Source of the DNA: Actinomycetes bacterium | GTDB taxonomy: Bacteria; Actinomycetota; Actinomycetes; Propionibacteriales; Nocardioidaceae | Assembly (NCBI GenBank): GCA_029779385.1 | Contig: JAKPAQ010000344.1 | Location: forward strand, 1 to 8,333 | Direction: 5' to 3' | DNA length: 8,333 nucleotides | Shown: piece after piece, positions 1-6,854 of the stretch | Layout of the letters: every line of letters begins with the position of its first letter | How positions within the stretch are numbered: the stretch's first letter is position 1 | Program-made: the position numbers and the translations under genes | The notes under the pieces: model-generated | The model's input: only the letters and a program-made list of their open reading frames with translations | Told to the model about the DNA's origin: nothing | Database searches by the model: none

Positions 1-370
1 CGATGCCCTTGACGATGTCGGCGATCCGTTCGGGAACGACCTTTCCGGTCGCGATGTAGTCAGTCATGAAGAGCGGTTCGGCGCCGCACACCACGAGATC
101 GTCAACGAGCATGCCTACCAGGTCGAAGCCGATCGTGTCGTGTACGTCCATCCGCTGAGCTATCTGGACTTTGGTGCCCACGCCGTCGGCCGAAGTGGCC
201 AACAGCGGACGGTTGTAGTTCTTCAACGCCGAAGCATCGAACAGTCCGGCGAAGCCGCCAATCCCGCCAACGACTTCAGGACGAGTTGCCTTGGCAACCC
301 ACTTTTTCATGAGTTCGACCGCGCGGTCGCCCTCCTCGATCGAAACTCCGGCGGAGGCGTACGAGGTCAC
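1..370 (-). CDS. purM: Phosphoribosylformylglycinamidine cyclo-ligase (AIR synthetase), N-terminal part, cut by the window start
   Basis: PurM closes the imidazole ring in purine synthesis: FGAM plus ATP gives aminoimidazole ribonucleotide, in the cytosol. The first 123 residues are visible; the family is usually about 350 residues, so the C-terminal two thirds lie off the left edge. The reading begins MTSYASAGVSIEEGDRAVEL and carries the glycine-rich GGIGGFAG (about 35-42), the signature SADGVGTK (60-67), and DLVVCGAEPLF (91-101) followed by DYIATGK (104-110), all typical of PurM. The GTG start at 370 overlaps the purF stop in a GTGA junction (4-nt overlap), and an AAAGGTGAT Shine-Dalgarno lies just upstream inside purF. 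That indicates translational coupling within a purF-purM operon. No TANNNT hexamer sits at the leaderless spacing here, as expected for an operon-internal gene. Identification is secure. Confidence 0.96.
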   Translation of the reverse strand, partial: MTSYASAGVSIEEGDRAVELMKKWVAKATRPEVVGGIGGFAGLFDASALKNYNRPLLATSADGVGTKVQIAQRMDVHDTIGFDLVGMLVDDLVVCGAEPLFMTDYIATGKVVPERIADIVKGI

Positions 371-1863
371 TGGATCACCTTTAGCGGTTCGATGTTGGTC
401 TCTGGAATTTCCAGAAGATGCTTGCCGATCAAGTCGTCTTCGGGGAGCGGCACGGGGTAAATGCCGTCGAAACAGGCCCGGCACAGGTTGTCTTTGGGCA
501 CATTCGTGGCAGCGACGAGGTCGTCGAGTTCGACGTAAGACAGGCTGTCGGCGCCAATGGACCGACGAATCTCATCGACGCTGGTGCCGTTGGCGATTAG
601 TTCGGCCCGCGAAGCGAAATCGATGCCGTAGAAACAAGGCCACTTCACCGGTGGGCTGGAGATACGCACATGCACTTCGGCCGCACCAAACTCCCGCAGC
701 ATCCGCACGAGGGCGCGCTGAGTGTTGCCGCGAACGATCGAGTCGTCGACCACCACGAGGCGCTTGCCGGCGATGACGTCGCGCAGCGGATTCAACTTAA
801 GGCGAATGCCCAACTGACGAATGGTCTGCGAAGGCTGAATGAAGGTTCGGCCCACATAGGAGTTCTTCACCAAGCCGTGGCCGAACGGGATGCCGCTTTC
901 CTCGGCGTAGCCGATCGCCGCGGGCGTGCCCGACTCCGGCACCGGAATGACGAGGTCGGCTTCAACTGGCGCGGTCTTGGCCAAGAGCCGGCCGATCCGT
1001 TCTCGAACGCTGAATACTCGCTGGTCGTTGATGGTGGTGTCAGGGCGAGCCAAATAGACGTACTCGAAGATGCAGCCCTTTGGCGCGGGTTCGGCGAAGT
1101 GGCTGCTGCGCAGACCGTTCTCGTCGACGGCGACGAACTCGCCCGGTTCAATCTCGCGGATGTAGGACGCGCCGACGATGTCCAGGGCTGCCGTTTCGCT
1201 GGCGATCACCCAACCGCGCTCTAGCCGGCCGAGCACCAGCGGCCGAATCCCCTGCGGGTCCCGAGCGGCGTACAACGTCGATTCGTCCATGAAAACGAGG
1301 CTGAAGGCACCCTTGAGTTTGGGCAGGACCTCCATTGCGGCGTCCTCGACCGTCCGGTCCGGGTAGGAAGCCAGCAGCGACGCCATCACGGCCGTGTCGG
1401 AAGTGGCGGACTCGCCCTTGGCAGCCTTCGGGTCACCCGCCAGGCGTTCGGCCAACAGTTCGGCCAACTCGTGCGTGTTGGTCAGGTTGCCGTTGTGTCC
1501 TAGTGCCACCGACCCTTGAGCGGTCGGGCGGAACGTCGGCTGCGCGTTCTGCCAGACGCTCGCACCGGTGGTCGAATAGCGCGCGTGGCCGATTGCAATT
1601 TCGCCGACGAGCGACTCGAGCGTCGACTCGTCAAATACCTGCGACACCAGGCCCATGTCTTTGTAGACGAGGATCTGCCGACCGTTGCTCACCGCAATTC
1701 CGGCTGACTCTTGTCCTCGGTGTTGCAGCGCGTAAAGACCGAAATAGGTCAGTTTCGCTACTTCTTCACCAGGAGCCCACACGCCGAAGACTCCGCAAGC
1801 ATCTTGCGGGCCAACGTCATGGGGATCGATGTCGTGGGTAAGGCGACCATCTCCGCGGGGCAC
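367..1863 (-). CDS. purF: Amidophosphoribosyltransferase (glutamine PRPP amidotransferase)
   Basis: PurF catalyses the first committed step of purine synthesis: glutamine plus PRPP gives 5-phosphoribosylamine. From the GTG at 1863 it is 498 residues. The N-terminal Ntn glutaminase domain has nucleophile Cys23 (DACGVFG) behind a 22-residue propeptide, then ALQHRGQESAG (45-55), GHARYSTTG (92-100) and GHNGNL (122-127). The phosphoribosyltransferase domain has the PRPP loop VVVDDSIVRGNT (370-381). Four cysteines, C264, C410, C461 and C464, match the positions of the [4Fe-4S] ligands of Bacillus-type PurF. I chose the GTG because the protein then begins MPRGDGRL, which I recall as the N-terminus of Streptomyces PurF. 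An ATG 42 nt upstream (1905) is possible but has no visible Shine-Dalgarno or -10 at leaderless spacing and overlaps the divergent gene's start. It overlaps purM by 4 nt. A TACACT hexamer lies 6 nt before the GTG, suggesting a leaderless transcript. Confidence 0.96.
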   Translation of the reverse strand: MPRGDGRLTHDIDPHDVGPQDACGVFGVWAPGEEVAKLTYFGLYALQHRGQESAGIAVSNGRQILVYKDMGLVSQVFDESTLESLVGEIAIGHARYSTTGASVWQNAQPTFRPTAQGSVALGHNGNLTNTHELAELLAERLAGDPKAAKGESATSDTAVMASLLASYPDRTVEDAAMEVLPKLKGAFSLVFMDESTLYAARDPQGIRPLVLGRLERGWVIASETAALDIVGASYIREIEPGEFVAVDENGLRSSHFAEPAPKGCIFEYVYLARPDTTINDQRVFSVRERIGRLLAKTAPVEADLVIPVPESGTPAAIGYAEESGIPFGHGLVKNSYVGRTFIQPSQTIRQLGIRLKLNPLRDVIAGKRLVVVDDSIVRGNTQRALVRMLREFGAAEVHVRISSPPVKWPCFYGIDFASRAELIANGTSVDEIRRSIGADSLSYVELDDLVAATNVPKDNLCRACFDGIYPVPLPEDDLIGKHLLEIPETNIEPLKVIQ

Positions 1864-1876
1864 TACACCAGTGTAG
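1863..1876. repeat. Perfect 6-bp inverted repeat over the purF -10 and start codon
   Basis: On the minus strand the sequence reads CTACACTGGTGTAG: two perfect 6-bp arms around a 2-bp centre. It contains the whole proposed purF -10 hexamer (TACACT) and touches the first base of the GTG start. A dimeric repressor bound here would block purF transcription initiation. It is short enough to occur by chance, and no regulator gene is visible nearby, so operator function is only an inference. Confidence 0.35.
1870..1875 (-). promoter_or_regulatory. Putative -10 element of a leaderless purF promoter
   Basis: The minus strand reads TACACT, then GGTGTA (6 nt), then the GTG start of purF. Actinobacterial -10 elements follow TANNNT, and initiation about 7 nt downstream would fall on the G of GTG, giving an mRNA without a 5' leader. 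No convincing -35 hexamer is seen at 16-19 nt spacing, which is common in actinobacteria. The absence of a Shine-Dalgarno before the GTG agrees with this reading. Confidence 0.55.
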
Positions 1877-1891
1877 ATGGTCAAGCCACGG

Positions 1892-1897
1892 TAGTTT
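1892..1897 (+). promoter_or_regulatory. Putative -10 element of a leaderless promoter for the ZIP-family gene
   Basis: The plus strand reads TAGTTT, then GCCCGC (6 nt), then the ATG at 1904. This is the spacing expected when transcription starts on the A of the ATG. No Shine-Dalgarno is present in this short leader. The region where its -35 would fall (around 1869-1875) overlaps the purF -10, so the two divergent promoters probably cannot both be occupied at once. Confidence 0.55.
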
Positions 1898-1903
1898 GCC
1901 CGC

Positions 1904-2590
1904 ATGGGAACTGCGCTGCTTTTTGGACTAGGTTCGGCCGTTCCGCTTGTCCTTGGGGCTTGGATCGGCATGCGCTTTGCGCTGCCGAAAGCGGCCTTAG
2001 CGGCCCTGATGGCGTTCGGCGGCGGCACAATGATCGCGGCCGCGTCAGAGGAGTTGTTTGGGCCTGCCTTTGCTGTCCTACCCGCCCAAGGCGCAGGGTT
2101 GGCGCTGATGCTCGGCGCAGCCACGTACGTGGTGGCAAACCATTTGCTGGACACCCGCTTGGGCGTGTCTGCCGTTGGCGTGTCACTCATGTTGGGTGCC
2201 GTTCTGGACGGGATCCCCGAAAACATCGCGATGGGAGTTTCGATTTCGGCCGGCGGCGGCCTAGTCCTACTGGTCGCGATCGCGATTGGAAACGTGCCTG
2301 AGGCAATCGGCAGCGCCGCCACCCTGCGCGACGATCCAAAGTTCGGTCAGACTCGCGCGCTAGTGCTCTGGAGTGTGGTCGCGTTGATCTTGGTAGCGGT
2401 CACGGTCGCGGCGCATGCAGGTGCCGATCAGATGAGCCCGAGCGCGATCGCCATTGTTCAGGCGTTCGCCGGCGGCGCGACGATCGCCGTACTCGCCGAC
2501 ACCCTGCTGCCTGAGGCCTACCGGGACGGCGGCTGGTGGGTCGGGATTGCGACCGCTGCTGGTTTCTACGTCGCCTATCTGCTGGGTTAG
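1904..2590 (+). CDS. ZIP-family metal transporter-like integral membrane protein
   Basis: This 228-residue protein is almost entirely hydrophobic, with about seven to eight predicted membrane segments, and belongs to the ZIP fold (divalent metal uptake across the cytoplasmic membrane). Family signs are AFGGGTMIAAASEE (37-50), the TM4 motif LDGIPEN (101-107), the TM5 motif GNVPEA (129-134) and the late segment GGATIAVLADTLLPEA (190-205). The length suits a small bacterial ZIP. The metal site is altered: where classical ZIPs such as ZupT have HNxPEG in TM4 and TM5, this protein has DGIPEN and GNVPEA. Both histidines are replaced, while Glu106 and Glu133 are kept. The substrate is therefore uncertain and may not be zinc. 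It is transcribed divergently from purF across 40 bp and ends 7 bp from the convergent cyclophilin gene. The start is the ATG at 1904, supported by a well-spaced -10 element. Confidence 0.85.
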   Translation: MGTALLFGLGSAVPLVLGAWIGMRFALPKAALAALMAFGGGTMIAAASEELFGPAFAVLPAQGAGLALMLGAATYVVANHLLDTRLGVSAVGVSLMLGAVLDGIPENIAMGVSISAGGGLVLLVAIAIGNVPEAIGSAATLRDDPKFGQTRALVLWSVVALILVAVTVAAHAGADQMSPSAIAIVQAFAGGATIAVLADTLLPEAYRDGGWWVGIATAAGFYVAYLLG

Positions 2591-2597
2591 GGCGAGT

Positions 2598-3239
2598 TCA
2601 GGAGACTGATTTGATGACGACGTCCTTGGCTGGAGCCACCCCGTCAGCGCCGTTGCCGTCCTTCTCGATCTCGCGGGCAACCGCCAGCCCATCGGCATCT
2701 ACCGAACCGAAAACGGTGTACGCCGCCGGCAACTGCGAGTCGGCCAGCACGATGAAGAACTGCGAACCGTTCGTGTCAGGACCGGCGTTGGCCATTGCCA
2801 AGGTGCCCGCCGGGTACGTCTCCTCGCCGGTCAACTCGTCGTCGAAGCGGTAACCGGGCCCGCCGGTGCCGGTCGCACTCGGGTCACCACATTGCAGCAC
2901 GAACCCAGGCACCAGACGGTGACACTTGGTGCCATCGAAGTAGCCCTGCTGGGCAAGCGAAACGAACGAGTTGACGGTGCACGGGGCGGACTCGGGCAAC
3001 AGAGTCAGACCGATCTTGCCGCGGTTCGTCTCCACCGTGAGTTTGCTGGCCGAAATCGGTTTTGCAGGTGGAAGCTTCGCTTCCTTGGACGCAGTTCCAT
3101 CAGCCTGATAGGCGCACTCGCCTTCGGCGACTGTCGGGGTCGAGCTTTTCGCCTCCGTGTTATCGCCGTCGTTGCTGCCACCACAGGCAGCCAAGACCGG
3201 GATCAACAGGGCAAGGACAAAGAAGTTCCGCAAACGCAT
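2598..3239 (-). CDS. Extracytoplasmic cyclophilin-type peptidyl-prolyl cis-trans isomerase, lipoprotein
   Basis: This 213-residue protein catalyses proline cis-trans isomerisation, probably to help fold exported proteins on the outer face of the membrane. It starts MRLRNFFVLALLIPVLAAC, a lipoprotein signal peptide with lipobox LAAC and lipidated Cys19, followed by a Ser/Gly/Asp-rich tether. The cyclophilin domain covers about 66-213: FDGTKCHRLVPGF (101-113) with Arg108 at the catalytic-arginine position, QCGDPSATGTGGPGY (116-130), MANAGPDTNGSQFF (149-162) and YTVFGSV (174-180). Cysteines 41, 87, 106 and 117 could form disulfides outside the cell. The ATG at 3239 is chosen because it places the signal peptide at the N-terminus; in-frame sequence further upstream would bury it and overlaps the SCP gene. 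It follows the SCP gene by 17 nt, so it may be read from the rml operon as well as from its own TAGGGT promoter. Confidence 0.94.
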   Translation of the reverse strand: MRLRNFFVLALLIPVLAACGGSNDGDNTEAKSSTPTVAEGECAYQADGTASKEAKLPPAKPISASKLTVETNRGKIGLTLLPESAPCTVNSFVSLAQQGYFDGTKCHRLVPGFVLQCGDPSATGTGGPGYRFDDELTGEETYPAGTLAMANAGPDTNGSQFFIVLADSQLPAAYTVFGSVDADGLAVAREIEKDGNGADGVAPAKDVVIKSVS

Positions 3240-3246
3240 ACCGAAA

Positions 3247-3252
3247 ACCCTA
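3247..3252 (-). promoter_or_regulatory. Putative -10 element of a leaderless promoter for the cyclophilin lipoprotein gene
   Basis: The minus strand reads TAGGGT, then TTTCGGT (7 nt), then the ATG at 3239. It sits just after the stop codon of the SCP gene, and any -35 would lie inside that gene's coding sequence. The same hexamer TAGGGT at the same 7-nt spacing precedes rmlA at the other end of the locus. Confidence 0.5.
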
Positions 3253-3256
3253 GCGG

Positions 3257-3604
3257 TCACACCAGCGGAAGCAGCGCAGACAGGTCCGAGCGTTCCCCAC
3301 TGGCGCGAACGGACGCCTGCGCCCAAGCCACCTTCCCCCTACCTAGCGCAATCCACGTCTCGGGGTCAGTTTCGACCACGGCAGGCGGAGTTCCCCGAGT
3401 ATGACTGGCGCCGGCGATGCACTGAATCGCGGCGAACGGCGGAATCCGCACCTCCACGCTGTGCCCCGGCGCACGCTGTTGAAGTAGAGCCAACAAGTGT
3501 TTGGTGGCGGCTTTGAGATCGGCCCGGTCGGCCGACCCGTCATCTAGCCGCGCGCAAATCGCCTCGAACTTCTCCGGTTCGAGCGGGGTTAGCTGGCGGG
3601 CCAT
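3257..3604 (-). CDS. Sterol carrier protein (SCP)-family small protein, actinobacterial type
   Basis: This 115-residue soluble protein has no signal peptide or membrane segment. Its core, EVRIPPFAAIQCIAG (51-65), SHTRGTPPAVVETDP (67-81), TWIALGRGKVAW (83-94), ASGERSDLS (101-109) and the terminal LLPLV, matches my memory of the 'bacterial SCP ortholog' family that is widespread in actinobacteria, often near purF. SCP2-like folds bind lipids in other organisms, but the role of this bacterial branch is not established and I assign no substrate. It starts 6 nt after the rmlCD stop, with only a weak purine-rich stretch (GGCGGA) upstream inside rmlCD, so it is probably translated by coupling from the rml operon. 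The fold assignment is fairly secure and the function unknown. Confidence 0.82.
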   Translation of the reverse strand: MARQLTPLEPEKFEAICARLDDGSADRADLKAATKHLLALLQQRAPGHSVEVRIPPFAAIQCIAGASHTRGTPPAVVETDPETWIALGRGKVAWAQASVRASGERSDLSALLPLV

Positions 3605-3610
3605 GACGGC

Positions 3611-4923
3611 TCAGTCCGCCAAGCGCAAGGTCGAGAACTTCGGGCGCGGCGCACTCGGCTGGTCGGCCGGGCGCGAGGCGGCGTACTGCTGGGTTGAAAT
3701 GCCAGTCACGTCGGCCGGGTCGCGGCCGGCCTCGCTGAACACTCGCCGGGCGATGTCTGCCCACGATTCGACCGGTCCACGCCCGGTGATGTGGTGGATT
3801 CCAAACGGTGCCGACTGGTCGAGCAACTCGACTATCCCCTTGGCTAGGTCGCTTGCCGCAGTGAGTCGGCCGAACTGGTCGTCGACGACTTCAGGGTTCA
3901 CTCCGTCTCGAGCTAATCGCTGCATCGTGGCCACGAAGTTGGCGCCTTCGCCGACGACCCAACTGGTACGAACCAGATAGTGCTTTGGCACCGTGGCGGT
4001 GATCGCTTCGCCGGCAGCCTTGGACTGGCCATAAACGCCGAGCGGTGAAACCGGCTCGTCAACCTCGTGAACCTGGGCCGTCCCGTCAAAGACGTAGTCG
4101 GTGGAGACATTCACGAACCTCAAGCCGCGTTCGATCGCGATCTTCGCCAGCGCCGAGACGCCACCGACGTTCACCGCCCAACAGAGTTTTCGACCCTCGG
4201 GCGTTTCGGCGCCGTCGACGTTCGTGTAGGCGGCCGCGTTGATCAATGTGCCGACCCCGGACCAGTCGATGGTTTCGAGAGTTTCGGGGCGAGTCAGGTC
4301 GACCTCGGGGAAGTCGTAAAAATCCGCCGTCGGCAACACTTCACGAAGCGCCGTGCCCAACTGGCCGCCAGCACCAATCACCACCGTGCGCCGAGGTGCC
4401 ATCGGTTGCACCTGCGCCAACGGCAAATGCGCTTGGTCTTTTTCAGACACGTTTGCCGGCGGCAATGGCCAAGGAATTGCCAACGCCGGGTCGAACAGGC
4501 TCACATTCGCGTAGGTCGCGTCGGCCTGCCAGTGGTCGTTCACGAGGTAGGAATAGGTCGTTCCGGCCTCAAGTACTTGGAAAGAGTTCGCGACGCCGCG
4601 GGGCACGAACATCGCTTTGCTCGGATCGAGTTCGGTCCAGAACGTTTCCCCGAAAGTGTCGCCGGCGCGCAGGTCTACCCAGGCGCAGAATGCTCGACCG
4701 CTGACGATCGAAACGTACTTGTCCCACGGTTCGGCGTGGATCCCGCGGATTGTGCCGACCTCGGAATTGAACGAGACATTCTGTTGGATCGGCCCGAAGT
4801 CAGGCAGCCCGGCCGCAACCATCTTTTCGCGCTGCCAGTTCTCCTTGAACCACCCGCGCGAGTCGGTATTCACGTCCAACTCGACCGTCAGCAGCCCCGG
4901 AATCGGGGTCGACTCGACTCGCA

Positions 4924-4924
<1 letters not shown>
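3611..4924 (-). CDS. rmlCD: Bifunctional dTDP-4-dehydrorhamnose 3,5-epimerase / dTDP-4-dehydrorhamnose reductase (RmlC-RmlD fusion)
   Basis: This 437-residue protein carries out the last two steps to dTDP-L-rhamnose: 3,5-epimerisation of dTDP-4-keto-6-deoxyglucose, then NAD(P)H reduction at C4. The RmlC cupin part (about 1-150) has DSRGWFKENW (21-30), RGIH (60-63) with His63 at the catalytic-base position, FVPRGVANSFQVL (106-118), and DPALAIPWP (145-153), which corresponds to the conserved acidic C-terminal motif. A linker of about 25 residues follows. The RmlD part (about 178-437) is an SDR with VIGAGGQLG (182-190), LINAAAYTNVD (227-237), VSTDYVFDG (273-281) and the catalytic YGQSK (298-302), ending in RPKFSTLRL (427-435). 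Such fusions are known in some actinobacteria, where RmlC and RmlD are otherwise separate proteins of about 190 and 290 residues. The ATG at 4924 overlaps the rmlB stop in TGATG (1-nt overlap), implying coupling. No key catalytic motif is missing. Confidence 0.95.
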
Positions 4925-6849
<1,925 letters not shown>

Positions 6850-6854
6850 GGCGT

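Noticed and set aside
670..1224. 184-codon plus-strand open frame opposite purF
   Set aside because: Antisense to conserved PurF coding sequence; no independent support.
1878..1888. Small TGG-N5-CCA dyad between the purF and ZIP promoters
   Set aside because: Three-base arms are too short to separate from chance.
1864..2322. Upstream extension of the purF frame on the minus strand (about 150 extra residues)
   Set aside because: It is antisense to the ZIP gene, is low-complexity Ala/Pro/Ser-rich, and precedes the natural PurF N-terminus. It is an open frame caused by codon bias.
3240..3326. In-frame 29-codon N-terminal extension of the cyclophilin lipoprotein
   Set aside because: It would move the lipoprotein signal peptide inside the protein and overlap the SCP coding sequence. 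The ATG at 3239 fits both signal peptide and promoter.
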